Assembly: GCA_018607905.1 (NCBI GenBank) | Contig: JABBAP010000023.1 | Location: forward strand, 1-50,360 | Source: Paracoccaceae bacterium | GTDB taxonomy: Bacteria; Pseudomonadota; Alphaproteobacteria; Rhodobacterales; Rhodobacteraceae | Direction: 5' to 3' | Length of the DNA: 50,360 nucleotides | Shown: positions 1 through 8,334 of the stretch, in pieces | Position numbering within the stretch: the stretch's first letter is position 1 | Layout of the letters: each line of letters starts with the position of its first letter | Notes under the pieces: model-generated | Databases searched by the model: none | Told to the model about the DNA's origin: nothing | Seen by the model: the letters and a program-made list of their open reading frames with translations, nothing else | Translations under genes and position numbers: made by a program

Positions 1-305
1 TGACCGACGGTCGCCAAACCTGCGGTGATGCCTGCAAAAACACGGCGCAATACGCAGAACAGGGCATGGTTGTGCACGTGATCGGCTTCAAGATTGATGA
101 GAATTTTGAGCGGTGGCCCGGCTATTTTGCCGAGTCCGGTGGCCTGAAACGAGAGCCATCGCGGTGTTTGTCTGATGCGACGGATGGGATTTTTATGCTG
201 ACACATACGGTTGCGGAATTAACCGAGGCCTTGCAAGAAACGATGGGCTGTGCGGTTGTCGGGCGCGGGCCTACAACGTATCGCCAAACTCGATATCCGG
301 TTTAA
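1..305 (+). CDS. von Willebrand factor A domain protein, C-terminal part (5' end outside window)
   Basis: An open frame enters from the left edge (first full codon at position 3) and stops at 303-305, giving 100 visible residues. It begins with TDGRQTCGDACK, followed by a VHVIGF strand and a segment ending in GCAVVG. These are the last strands of a von Willebrand A fold as found in bacterial secreted or periplasmic VWA proteins, where the Asp of TDG lies near the metal-binding (MIDAS) face. The function of the whole protein cannot be judged from this piece. Its 3' end overlaps the 3' end of the convergent LacI-type gene by 35 bases, so both stop codons lie inside the neighbouring frame. Confidence 0.75.
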   Translation, partial: TDGRQTCGDACKNTAQYAEQGMVVHVIGFKIDENFERWPGYFAESGGLKREPSRCLSDATDGIFMLTHTVAELTEALQETMGCAVVGRGPTTYRQTRYPV

Positions 306-1275
306 ACTCAACCACTTGGCGCACGGCGCGATAATCTGGTTGTTCGTGTTCCAAGATCAATTGCGCGGCTTTTTTGCCAATCTCAAAGCGGTAGGCGTTC
401 ATTGTGGCGGTCAGCATCGGCATGCCGTTGCGCAGATCGAGGCCGTTAAATCCTGCGAGTGCCAGTTGGTCTGGCACGGAAATATCGTTCATGATGCAGT
501 GCATCAGGCCGCCGCACGACATGGTATCAGAGGAATAATAGATCATTTCGATTTCTGGCGAGCGTTCGAGCAGTTTTTCTGTCAGTTGGCGGCCCAACAA
601 TAGGGTTGATCCCCCTGAGAAGAACTCTTGGTCGCATAGGGTGATGCCTGCTTCGGATAACGCTTGTTGAAAGCCCTGAAACCGTTTGGCGGCGCGGTGA
701 TCTAGGGGGTATTTCGTGCCGATAAAGCCAAGTTTTCTGTAGCCGCGTGCGATGATGGCTTTGCCTGTTTCATAGCCTGCGCGACGGTGGGACACACCAA
801 CCGCGAGATCAACAGGATCGCCGTCCACGTCCATGATTTCGACGATGGGAATGCCTGCGTTGGCCATCATTTTACGGGCTGCATCTGTGTGTTCGAGCCC
901 AGCAACGACGAGGCCCTTGGGTTGCCAACTGAGCATTTCGCGGATCACGGTTTCTTCGGTGTTTAGATCGTAATCGGACACGCCAAAAACCGGCTGCATG
1001 GCGGTGGTTTTTAGGATGTTAGACAGGCCCGTAAGGACTTCGGCAAAGACGAAACTGCTGATCGAAGGCACCACGACGCCGACCAAATCGACAGATTTTG
1101 ACGACAGGCTGCCTGCGATGCGGTTTGGAACGTAACCGACCTTTTTGGCGGCTTCTAACACGCGGTCGCGGGTGGTGGGGGAGGCTTCGCCTTTGCCCCG
1201 TAAAACGCGGCTGGCTGTCATTTCTGAAACGCCAGCGAGTTCTGAGATGTCTTTAAGGGTTGGTCTGCGCGCCAT
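271..1275 (-). CDS. LacI/GntR-type transcriptional repressor
   Basis: 334 residues, the normal length for the LacI family. The N-terminus carries the helix-turn-helix (TLKDISELAGVS, then TASRVL) and the hinge helix region around residues 45-58. A periplasmic-binding-protein-like sensor domain follows, typical of sugar or sugar-acid sensing members (GntR/IdnR branch by overall look). The effector is unknown, since no sugar transport or catabolic genes lie beside it in the window. It lies downstream of sufS on the same strand, with 118 bp between them that hold two TAACG inverted repeats, so it probably has its own autoregulated promoter. No clear Shine-Dalgarno precedes the ATG. Confidence 0.88.
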   Translation of the reverse strand: MARRPTLKDISELAGVSEMTASRVLRGKGEASPTTRDRVLEAAKKVGYVPNRIAGSLSSKSVDLVGVVVPSISSFVFAEVLTGLSNILKTTAMQPVFGVSDYDLNTEETVIREMLSWQPKGLVVAGLEHTDAARKMMANAGIPIVEIMDVDGDPVDLAVGVSHRRAGYETGKAIIARGYRKLGFIGTKYPLDHRAAKRFQGFQQALSEAGITLCDQEFFSGGSTLLLGRQLTEKLLERSPEIEMIYYSSDTMSCGGLMHCIMNDISVPDQLALAGFNGLDLRNGMPMLTATMNAYRFEIGKKAAQLILEHEQPDYRAVRQVVEFKPDIEFGDTL

Positions 1276-1287
1276 GTTAGGAGTATC

Positions 1288-1322
1288 CGTTATTTAACGT
1301 GAATATGTTTTTCTAACGTTAG
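1288..1322. promoter_or_regulatory. Candidate LacI-family operator pair (TAACG inverted repeats)
   Basis: Just upstream of the LacI-type start codon there are two inverted repeats built from the same half-site. One is CGTTA-TT-TAACG at 1288-1299. The other is the perfect 10-bp palindrome CTAACGTTAG at 1313-1322, with a central CpG. LacI-family operators are commonly palindromes with a central CG. Binding is inferred, not shown. Confidence 0.4.
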
Positions 1323-1393
1323 GAGGCGTTGGAGTCAATTCAGCCGCACGCAGGCCGTTGAAATTATTGCAAAATTAGGTAGGAAATGACCCG

Positions 1394-2614
1394 TTAACCG
1401 AACAAATCGTGGCACAGTTCTAACGCGGACACGAGTTTATCGACCTCTTCTGTCGTATTATACAGGCCGAATGACGCACGACAGGTCGCGGTAACGCCCA
1501 AATGTTCCATCAGGGGTTGGGCGCAGTGGTGCCCTGCCCGCACGGCGATGCCCCGCTGATCGACCACGGTAGAAATGTCGTGCGCGTGCGCTGCACCATC
1601 CAGCGTGAAAGAAAAGATCGCGCCTTTGGTGGCAGAGTTGCCTTGGATATTGAGCCAGTTCAGCCCACTGAGTTTTTCCTGTGCGTAATCGCGCAAAAGA
1701 CGTTCGTGGTTGGCGATGTTGTCCATGCCAATATCCATCATGTAGTTGAGCGCAGCGCCAAGGCCAATCATCTGCACGATGCCGGGGGTGCCTGCCTCAA
1801 ACTTATGAGGGGGATCATTGTAGGTGATCACGTCTTTGCCCACGGTGCGGATCATGTCGCCGCCCCCAATAAAGGGCTGCATTTCGGCCATACGTTCACG
1901 TTTCACATAGATCGCGCCAGAGGCAGACGGGCCATAGAGTTTATGCCCCGTGATCGCATAGAAATCTGCACCAATATCGACCACATCGACAGGCATGTGA
2001 ACGGTAGCTTGCGAGCCATCGACCAATACCATAACGCCCTTTTCGTGGGCGGCGGTGCAGATGGTTTTCACATCCACAACCGTGCCCAGTACATTGGACA
2101 TGTGGGTGATGGCGATAAGTTTGGTTTTCGGAGTGATGGCATCAATCACCGCTTGTGGATCAAGGTCGCCGTTCACGTCGGTGTCGACCCATTTCAACAC
2201 CACGCCCATGCGTTCGCGCAGGAAATGCCAAGGGATGATGTTGGCGTGATGTTCCATCACCGAGAGGATGATTTCATCCCCCGCCTGAAGGTTTGGAATG
2301 CCCCAACCGTAGGACACCATGTTGATGCCCTCGGTTGTGCCAGAGTTGAAGATGATTTCGTCTTCATGTTCGGCATTGAGGAATTTTTGCACCGTGGCGC
2401 GCACGGCTTCGTATTTTTCTGTCGCAAGATTGGACAAGAAATGCAGGCCGCGATGCACGTTGGCGTATTCTTCTGCGTAGCCGCGCGTGGTTGCATCAAT
2501 CACGACCTGAGGCTTTTGTGCAGAGGCGCCGTTATCGAGGTAAACCAGCGGCTTACCATTCACTTCTCGCGATAGGATTGGAAAGTCTGCGCGGATTTTT
2601 TGGACATCATACAT
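1394..2614 (-). CDS. sufS: SufS-type cysteine desulfurase
   Basis: 406 residues from the ATG at 2614. Pyridoxal-phosphate enzyme that removes sulfur from cysteine as a protein persulfide for Fe-S cluster assembly by SufBCD. The PLP lysine is K225 in TGHKLYGP and the persulfide cysteine is C364 in RAGHHCAQP, at positions that match the SufS family. The frame could be extended by 33 codons upstream, but that would run into the preceding membrane-protein gene and has no family match. The chosen ATG lies 4 bases after that gene's TAG, so the two are translationally close. It is the last gene of the suf operon here. No sufE, sufU, sufT or sufA follows. Confidence 0.95.
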   Translation of the reverse strand: MYDVQKIRADFPILSREVNGKPLVYLDNGASAQKPQVVIDATTRGYAEEYANVHRGLHFLSNLATEKYEAVRATVQKFLNAEHEDEIIFNSGTTEGINMVSYGWGIPNLQAGDEIILSVMEHHANIIPWHFLRERMGVVLKWVDTDVNGDLDPQAVIDAITPKTKLIAITHMSNVLGTVVDVKTICTAAHEKGVMVLVDGSQATVHMPVDVVDIGADFYAITGHKLYGPSASGAIYVKRERMAEMQPFIGGGDMIRTVGKDVITYNDPPHKFEAGTPGIVQMIGLGAALNYMMDIGMDNIANHERLLRDYAQEKLSGLNWLNIQGNSATKGAIFSFTLDGAAHAHDISTVVDQRGIAVRAGHHCAQPLMEHLGVTATCRASFGLYNTTEEVDKLVSALELCHDLFG

Positions 2615-2618
2615 GGGA

Positions 2619-3215
2619 CTAATTCGCTGGTTCGATGGGAACAGAAACGCCCAGCAAGCCGAGCACGATAAGGAGCAGGATGCCAAAAGCAAATTGCGTT
2701 CCGATAATGCCAAGTACCACAGGAAACACCTGAGTAAAGCCGTGAAGTTCCATAACCTGTGCGGTCATTTGAACCATCGCGACGATCACGACCAGGATCA
2801 AAACGAGGCCGGTGATTTCAGGCCCCACCGCGGCGGCAAAGGGGACGGGTATTTGCATGAGCAGAAGGATGAAGTTGACCCAGACGACCATTTTCATGCT
2901 GTCGTCAAAACTGCCCGTGCCACCGAATTTTTTGCCAACCACGTAAACAAGGATACCGCCGCCAAACATCGTGAGCGCCAGCATGATCGCGCTGGTGGTG
3001 ATGGGAACGACGGCTTGTTCGGGCCCTGTCGGGGTGGGGCCAAAAACAGTGAAAGCCGCAGAGATAATCAGATTGAGCACGATCACAAGCCACGCGGCGT
3101 TGATCACGTCTACACGCTGGGTTGGGATGGCCAAAACGGTGCGTAGACCAACCCTTGGCTGGGTCAGCGACTGTACTGCGAGGGGCAGAAAATCAAACAG
3201 TCGCTGTGGGGTCAT
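2619..3215 (-). CDS. YIP1-family multi-pass membrane protein in the suf operon
   Basis: 198 residues from the ATG at 3215, which overlaps the upstream gene's TGA in an ATGA junction. About five hydrophobic segments are visible, roughly residues 38-58, 75-97, 107-128, 132-152 and 165-190. The N-terminal motif SLTQPRVGLRTVL fits the YIP1 domain family. YIP1 proteins are membrane proteins of largely unknown role in bacteria. Position between sufD and sufS, with overlapping or near-overlapping reading frames, says it is co-translated with the Fe-S assembly genes. A role in that process is inference only. Confidence 0.75.
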   Translation of the reverse strand: MTPQRLFDFLPLAVQSLTQPRVGLRTVLAIPTQRVDVINAAWLVIVLNLIISAAFTVFGPTPTGPEQAVVPITTSAIMLALTMFGGGILVYVVGKKFGGTGSFDDSMKMVVWVNFILLLMQIPVPFAAAVGPEITGLVLILVVIVAMVQMTAQVMELHGFTQVFPVVLGIIGTQFAFGILLLIVLGLLGVSVPIEPAN

Positions 3216-3877
3216 CCAATCATATCTCCGACGCCGAGTGTGAGTGTTGCGATGGTCAGGGCCAAGGCAAACAGGGTCATGGCCATAAATGTTGGCGATG
3301 TGAGGCGGAATTTGTTCGCCTCGGCTGTGCCGGCAGCGATGTACCAAACGAATGGAATAAGGCCGAGCCAATAGACCGGAAGTGCGACCAATTTGTTGCC
3401 CAGCATCGGCATTTGGGGTTCGTACATGCCCATAACGGCGGCGATAACTGCGGCGGCGAGGCCAAAGGGAGCGGACACGAATGCGCCCCAGAACACGCCT
3501 GTGCGCGTGGCTTTCCAGTTCGCCTCGCCTTTGAAAAGAGAGGTCACGCCAAAGACGAGCATCGAAAACCCGTACATCAGGGCGGTACGCAGCATCAGAG
3601 CTGCGACCATCAAAAGGCCAATTTTATCGGGTGAGATGAGGCCACCTGCTGCGGAGGCTGGGGCAACCAAAGTTTTGAGAGTCCAAGAAATGAAAAACAC
3701 CATATCCGAGACAAGAACGTAGAAAAGCAGCCGTCCCTCGCTGGGTTTTTCGCGCAACAGTCGGCGTGTGGACGCGCGCATGTCTTGCCAGCCATCCTTG
3801 AGGCGATCAAACAAACCGCTGCGTTCAAATTGAAAGACGCCGTTGCCAGCTTCGAATTCTTCTTCGATCTGTGTCAT
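3212..3877 (-). CDS. Multi-pass membrane protein in the suf operon (possible YIP1 relative)
   Basis: 221 residues from the ATG at 3877. The longer frame to 4006 would overlap the preceding gene and lacks a family-like N-terminus. The acidic, soluble N-terminus (MTQIEEEFEAG) is followed by an amphipathic RLKDGWQDMRASTRRLL stretch and then about five hydrophobic helices. It ends in a 4-base ATGA overlap with the next YIP1 gene. It looks like a diverged relative of its two neighbours, with the same pattern of an Arg-rich N-terminal helix followed by membrane segments, but I cannot assign a function. A weak AGCAGG ribosome binding site precedes the start. Confidence 0.7.
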   Translation of the reverse strand: MTQIEEEFEAGNGVFQFERSGLFDRLKDGWQDMRASTRRLLREKPSEGRLLFYVLVSDMVFFISWTLKTLVAPASAAGGLISPDKIGLLMVAALMLRTALMYGFSMLVFGVTSLFKGEANWKATRTGVFWGAFVSAPFGLAAAVIAAVMGMYEPQMPMLGNKLVALPVYWLGLIPFVWYIAAGTAEANKFRLTSPTFMAMTLFALALTIATLTLGVGDMIG

Positions 3878-3917
3878 ATGCCTGCTCTGCTTTTTATGTT
3901 GTTTTTCAACATGATAA

Positions 3918-4415
3918 TCAGGTCTTTGTACTGCGCGGAAATTCAACAACCGCAAGGCACGTGACCCATTGCCAGAAGAAAACCACAGTCGTGAGCAGCG
4001 AAGCAACTAAAAAAACGGGCGGTGGGGTAAACACTTTGCAAATGCCGCTTATCAGCACCAGCGGCGTTGCGACCATGACGGCCCACATTAGCGCGAGGCG
4101 GGTTTGTGCCCAAGTGCCCTGCCCTTTAAAGAGTTTGAGGATCAAACGGAACACGGCGGCGATTGCATAGAGGAACAACGTGCCAAACAAAACACGCCAG
4201 ATGAACAGCGCGCCAAGTTTGCCGTTTAGGATATCGCTGCTTTCGCCAGCAGCGGTTACGCCAGCGGCCAAGCCAGGGAGATCGGCCACAAAGGACAGAA
4301 AACACGCGGTCAGCCCTAGCATCAAGGTCCGTGGTTCGGACATGATGCTCAGTTGATGCTGCATTTGCGCGCGCGGGCCGCGAAAGGCCGCGCCGATATC
4401 CATCAGGATCGACAT
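3918..4415 (-). CDS. Membrane protein of unknown function directly after sufD
   Basis: 165 residues. Begins 3 bases after the sufD stop codon, so it is almost certainly co-translated with sufD. An N-terminal amphipathic segment (AFRGPRAQMQHQL) is followed by SEPRTLMLGL and four hydrophobic segments, roughly residues 32-52, 68-92, 105-126 and 132-155. The SEPRTLMLG stretch resembles the REKPSEGRLLFY stretch of the next gene and the TQPRVGLRTVL of the YIP1 gene, suggesting three related membrane proteins in tandem. Function unknown. Confidence 0.68.
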   Translation of the reverse strand: MSILMDIGAAFRGPRAQMQHQLSIMSEPRTLMLGLTACFLSFVADLPGLAAGVTAAGESSDILNGKLGALFIWRVLFGTLFLYAIAAVFRLILKLFKGQGTWAQTRLALMWAVMVATPLVLISGICKVFTPPPVFLVASLLTTVVFFWQWVTCLAVVEFPRSTKT

Positions 4416-4418
4416 GTA

Positions 4419-5708
4419 TTAGCCTTGGCGACGGGCCATCCAGCGTTCCAATCGGGCGCGGATGGTTTCAGAAAGGGTCTCGTCTTCGATTTCCTCAATG
4501 GCCTCCCCAAGGAATGCGAGTGTCAGCATATCTTGGGCCGTGCCATGGGGAATACCGCGCGACGTGAGGTAGAACAGTGCGGTTTCGTCGATCGCGCCAA
4601 CGGTGGAGCCGTGCGAACAGGCCACGTCATCGGCGTAGATTTCCAGCTCTGGTTTGGCTTGGAAGGTGGAGTTGTCGTCGAGCAGTAAGCCTTGGCTGAT
4701 TTGGTAGCCGTCGGTTTTTTGCGCGCCGGGTTGGACAAGAATTTTGCCCTGAAAAACGCCAACAGCACCGCTGCGCAGCACCTTTTTATAGACCTGACGG
4801 CTCTCGCAATTTACCGCGTCGTGGGTGATGAACACAGTGTCATCATGATGGAACGTGCCGTCCCCCGCGCAGGCGCCTGCCACGGTTGCGTGGGCATCGT
4901 CGCCCTTAAATTCGATGATGGCTTCGTTGCGCGTTAGCACGCCGTTCACGGTGAGGGTGAAGGATTTAAAGCTGCTTTCTTTGCCCAATCGCGCAAAAAT
5001 ATGGGTAACGGCGCGGCGTTCATGATCGCGGCCTTGGGCGCGCACGTGGTGGAAAGAGGCGTTGTCTGCGACGTCGACTTCCATGACCATGTTGCAACGT
5101 GCGGCGGCGGGGCCGTTTTCAAGGATTGTGAGGTCTGCGCCGGCTTCCAGCTTGATCGTGTGGTGGATCGTGGCATCAGAGTTTTCGTCTTGGTGCAGAT
5201 AGATGAAGCTGACAGGTTTGGCCGCTTTGCCCGTTGCGCGAATGACGAGGCCCTGCGTTGCCGTTGCCGTGTTTAAGGCCGCAAGGGGGCGTGGCACGGG
5301 GCGCTGGCCGTTGGTTTCAAGCACACCATAAAGGGCGGAGGCCCAGTGGATATCGGCCTGCCCTGCGGTTTCCAGTGTTTCGATTTCAACGCCAGCCAGA
5401 TCCAACGGGTCGGACATTTCTGCGTTGTAAATGCCATCCACGAAAAAGACTTTGACCCGATCAACATCGTCAAACAGACGTTCTTCTTTGTTGTCAAAGA
5501 TCGCGGCTGGTGTTGGCGCATCCGACGTGAGCGTCGTTGGATCGGTGTATTTCCAATACTCGTCACGTTTCTGCGGCATGCCGTATTCAGAAGCGCTGGC
5601 AAGGGCGGCTTTGCGGGCCTCCGTAATCCAAGCGCCGCCTGTTGGCAGTGCCACGTCTGGCATAACGTAGGCCGTTTTTTTGATCGGTTTTCTATTCGCG
5701 TAGATCAT
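4419..5708 (-). CDS. sufD: Fe-S cluster assembly protein SufD
   Basis: 429 residues. Partner of SufB in the SufBC2D scaffold complex that builds Fe-S clusters in the cytoplasm. The C-terminal half shows the SufBD beta-helix core (GVFQGKILVQPGAQKTDGY, then the typical ACSHGSTVGAIDETALFYL). The N-terminal part has the KRDEYWKYTDP motif typical of SufD. The start at 5708 gives an N-terminus slightly longer than some relatives. Residue 16 is an alternative Met, but neither has a strong ribosome binding site. A 106-bp gap with no feature I can name separates it from sufC. Confidence 0.95.
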   Translation of the reverse strand: MIYANRKPIKKTAYVMPDVALPTGGAWITEARKAALASASEYGMPQKRDEYWKYTDPTTLTSDAPTPAAIFDNKEERLFDDVDRVKVFFVDGIYNAEMSDPLDLAGVEIETLETAGQADIHWASALYGVLETNGQRPVPRPLAALNTATATQGLVIRATGKAAKPVSFIYLHQDENSDATIHHTIKLEAGADLTILENGPAAARCNMVMEVDVADNASFHHVRAQGRDHERRAVTHIFARLGKESSFKSFTLTVNGVLTRNEAIIEFKGDDAHATVAGACAGDGTFHHDDTVFITHDAVNCESRQVYKKVLRSGAVGVFQGKILVQPGAQKTDGYQISQGLLLDDNSTFQAKPELEIYADDVACSHGSTVGAIDETALFYLTSRGIPHGTAQDMLTLAFLGEAIEEIEDETLSETIRARLERWMARRQG

Positions 5709-5814
5709 TTTAGTTCTTTTCGCTTTATTCTGAAACCTGTTGTGGTGCTGGTTGGCGTGTTGGCCTGCGGCACCGACTGGCGTTTCATTATTTTGTTTTT
5801 AGCTGTGAAATGCC

Positions 5815-6570
5815 TTAGGCAACCTCAGCCAAAATGTCGGCGTAACCGTTGTTTTCAACTTCAAGCGCGAGTTCAGGGCCACCAGATTTAACGATTTTAC
5901 CGTCTGCCATGATGTGCACCACGTCTGGTTTGATGTGATCGAGCAGGCGTTGGTAGTGCGTGATCACAAGGAACGAGCGTTTGCCATCGCGCAGCGCATT
6001 TACGCCTTCGGCAACCAGTTTCATCGCGTCCACATCGAGCCCTGAATCGGTTTCATCCAGAACGCACATTTTTGGTTCCAGCATCGCCATTTGCAGGATT
6101 TCGTTGCGTTTCTTTTCACCGCCAGAAAAGCCTACGTTTACAGGACGTTTCAGCATATCCGCGTCGATTTTCAGGGACTTCGCTTTGGCGCGCACCTCTT
6201 TGAGGAATTCAGCGGCGGACAGCTCGTCTTCGCCACGTGCTTTGCGTTGTGAATTTACGGCTGTGCGCAGGAAGGTCATGTTGCCAACGCCCAGAATTTC
6301 GACGGGGTATTGGAAAGCAAGGAACAGGCCAGCGGCGGCGCGCTCTTCTGGGTCCAGCTCTAGGATATCTTCGCCAAATAGTGTGGCGGAACCTGCGGTG
6401 ACTTCGTAGCCGTCTTTGCCTGCAAGGACGTAAGATGTTGTGGATTTACCAGAGCCGTTTGGCCCCATGATTGCGTGCACTTCGCCTTCGCCAATTTTCA
6501 GATCGACGCCCTTGAGGATTGTTTTGTCTTCTTCTTCAAGATCGACGCAGAGGTTTTTGATTTCTAACAT
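5815..6570 (-). CDS. sufC: Fe-S cluster assembly ATPase SufC
   Basis: 251 residues, standard for SufC. ABC-type ATPase that drives the SufBC2D complex, soluble rather than attached to a transporter. Walker A GPNGSGKST at residues 36-44, signature SGGEKKRNE near 149-157, and Walker B MCVLDETDSGLD near 168-179. The Asp-Glu-Thr-Asp-Ser-Gly form is characteristic of SufC. A GAGAGAAT stretch precedes the ATG. Confidence 0.97.
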   Translation of the reverse strand: MLEIKNLCVDLEEEDKTILKGVDLKIGEGEVHAIMGPNGSGKSTTSYVLAGKDGYEVTAGSATLFGEDILELDPEERAAAGLFLAFQYPVEILGVGNMTFLRTAVNSQRKARGEDELSAAEFLKEVRAKAKSLKIDADMLKRPVNVGFSGGEKKRNEILQMAMLEPKMCVLDETDSGLDVDAMKLVAEGVNALRDGKRSFLVITHYQRLLDHIKPDVVHIMADGKIVKSGGPELALEVENNGYADILAEVA

Positions 6571-6628
6571 TTTATTCTCTCATTTATCATTCGGGACGAC
6601 GGAGTGCCGTGCGTATCTGTGGGGGCGA

Positions 6629-6817
6629 TTAATCTTTGGGACCGCCGTATTTTCGGATTAAGTAAAAGGAGGCCGCTGCGGAAAATCCGAGCACGGCGGA
6701 TGCGATGAGGTTCACCATGAACGAGCCGCCAACGCCTGTTCCGTAGCCGATGGCAAACAGAACGATGAAGACCGCGAGGCCGTAAAAGACTACGAATTTG
6801 TTGCCGCTTCCGATCAT
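6629..6817 (-). CDS. Small two-helix membrane protein between sufB and sufC
   Basis: 62 residues from the ATG at 6817, which overlaps the sufB TGA as ATGA. A longer in-frame extension exists but lies inside sufB. Two hydrophobic helices are visible, about residues 7-25 and 31-53, ending in the basic tail [11 protein letters not shown]. The overlap with sufB argues for translational coupling. I do not recognise a named family. A short hypothetical gene between sufB and sufC is, from memory, common in Rhodobacterales suf operons. Any role as a membrane tether for Suf proteins is speculation. Confidence 0.75.
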   Translation of the reverse strand: MIGSGNKFVVFYGLAVFIVLFAIGYGTGVGGSFMVNLIASAVLGFSAAASFYLIRKYGGPKD

Positions 6818-8325
6818 CCAACGGATCCTTCTAGCGAGATCGCGACCAACGCCTGTGCTTCCATCGCGAATTCCATTGGGAGGGCTTGCAAGACTTCTTT
6901 GCAGAAACCGTTCACGACCAATGCGACGGCGTCTTCTTCGCCGATTCCGCGTTGGCGACAATAGAACAGTTGTTCGTCGTCCACTTTGGAGGTGGTTGCT
7001 TCGTGTTCAACCCGCGCTGTGTTGTTTTTCACCTCAATATAGGGAACGGTGTGTGCCCCGCATTTATCGCCGATCAGCAAGCTGTCGCACTGCGTGAAAT
7101 TCCGCGCGTTGGCGGCTTTGGGGTGCATTGAAACTAGGCCGCGATAGGTGTTTTGCGCTTTGCCAGCCGAAATGCCCTTGGACACAATCCGCGACTTGGT
7201 GTTTTTGCCAAGGTGGATCATTTTGGTGCCTGTATCGGCCTGTTGCATGTTGTTGGCGATGGCGATGGAGTAAAATTCGCCCTGTGAATCGTCGCCGCGT
7301 AGGATGCAGGACGGGTATTTCCACGTGACAGCAGAGCCTGTTTCGACTTGGGTCCACATCACTTTGGCGCGGTCGCCACGGCAATCGGCGCGTTTGGTGA
7401 CGAAATTGTAGATGCCGCCTTTGCCGTCTTCATCACCTGGGTACCAGTTTTGCACCGTTGAGTATTTGATTTCACTGTCTTCGAGCAAGACCAGTTCAAC
7501 GACCGCCGCGTGAAGCTGTGCGATGTCGCGTTGCGGGGCTGTGCAGCCCTCGAGGTAGGAGACATACGAGCCTTTGTCCGCGATGATGAGTGTGCGTTCA
7601 AACTGGCCGGTGTTTTCAGCGTTGATGCGGAAATATGTGGACAGTTCCATCGGGCATTTGGTGCCCTCTGGGATGTAAACGAACGAGCCGTCTGAGAACA
7701 CGGCGGAATTGAGCGTGGCGTAGTAGTTATCGGATTGTGGGACCACGGTGCCGAGGTATTTTTTCACCAGTTCGGGGTAATCTTGGATCGCTTCTGAGAT
7801 CGAACAAAAGATGACGCCTGCTTTGAGCAACTCGTCTTTGAATGTTGTGCCAACGGAGACGGAATCAAACACCGCATCCACGGCAACACGGCGCTCGCCT
7901 TCGGGGGCTTCGACGCCTGCAAGAAGGGCTTGTTCTTTTAGCGGAATGCCAAGTTTCGCGTATGTTTCCAGTAGCTTGGGGTCGACTTCATCCAGTGATT
8001 TCGGCTTTTCGACCATAGATTTTGGACGGGCGTAGTAATACTGATCCTGGAAGTCGATTTTTGGGTAATCAACCATAGCCCATTCAGGCTCGTCCATTTG
8101 CAACCAGCGTTCATACGCTTCTAGGCGCCATTCCAGCATCCATTCAGGCTCGCCGTTCTTTTCGGAAATCAGACGAACGATGTCCTCAGACAGGCCTTTG
8201 GGGGCGTATTCGATTTCGATGTCGGTTTCAAAGCCGTATTTGTATTTGCCGCCAACAGATTGCACGGCATCCACGGTGTCTTGATCGACGCCGTCTTTGA
8301 CTTGTACTTGATCTACAGTATCCAT
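6814..8325 (-). CDS. sufB: Fe-S cluster assembly protein SufB
   Basis: 503 residues, the expected length. Core scaffold subunit on which the nascent cluster is assembled in the SufBC2D complex. Recognisable SufB segments include [15 protein letters not shown] near the N-terminus, [21 protein letters not shown] in mid-protein and a C-terminal [21 protein letters not shown]. The ribosome binding site AAGGAA lies about 6 bases before the ATG. It starts 9 bases after the stop of the iscS-like gene. Confidence 0.97.
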   Translation of the reverse strand: MDTVDQVQVKDGVDQDTVDAVQSVGGKYKYGFETDIEIEYAPKGLSEDIVRLISEKNGEPEWMLEWRLEAYERWLQMDEPEWAMVDYPKIDFQDQYYYARPKSMVEKPKSLDEVDPKLLETYAKLGIPLKEQALLAGVEAPEGERRVAVDAVFDSVSVGTTFKDELLKAGVIFCSISEAIQDYPELVKKYLGTVVPQSDNYYATLNSAVFSDGSFVYIPEGTKCPMELSTYFRINAENTGQFERTLIIADKGSYVSYLEGCTAPQRDIAQLHAAVVELVLLEDSEIKYSTVQNWYPGDEDGKGGIYNFVTKRADCRGDRAKVMWTQVETGSAVTWKYPSCILRGDDSQGEFYSIAIANNMQQADTGTKMIHLGKNTKSRIVSKGISAGKAQNTYRGLVSMHPKAANARNFTQCDSLLIGDKCGAHTVPYIEVKNNTARVEHEATTSKVDDEQLFYCRQRGIGEEDAVALVVNGFCKEVLQALPMEFAMEAQALVAISLEGSVG

Positions 8326-8334
8326 GTCGTTTCC

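Noticed and set aside
1502-2575. 357-codon open frame opposite sufS
   Set aside because: His/Val-rich antisense shadow of a clearly conserved gene; no start signals and no family features.
5709-5814. Possible gene or regulator in the sufD-sufC gap
   Set aside because: 106 bases with no ORF with a ribosome binding site, no clear palindrome and no promoter that I could support.
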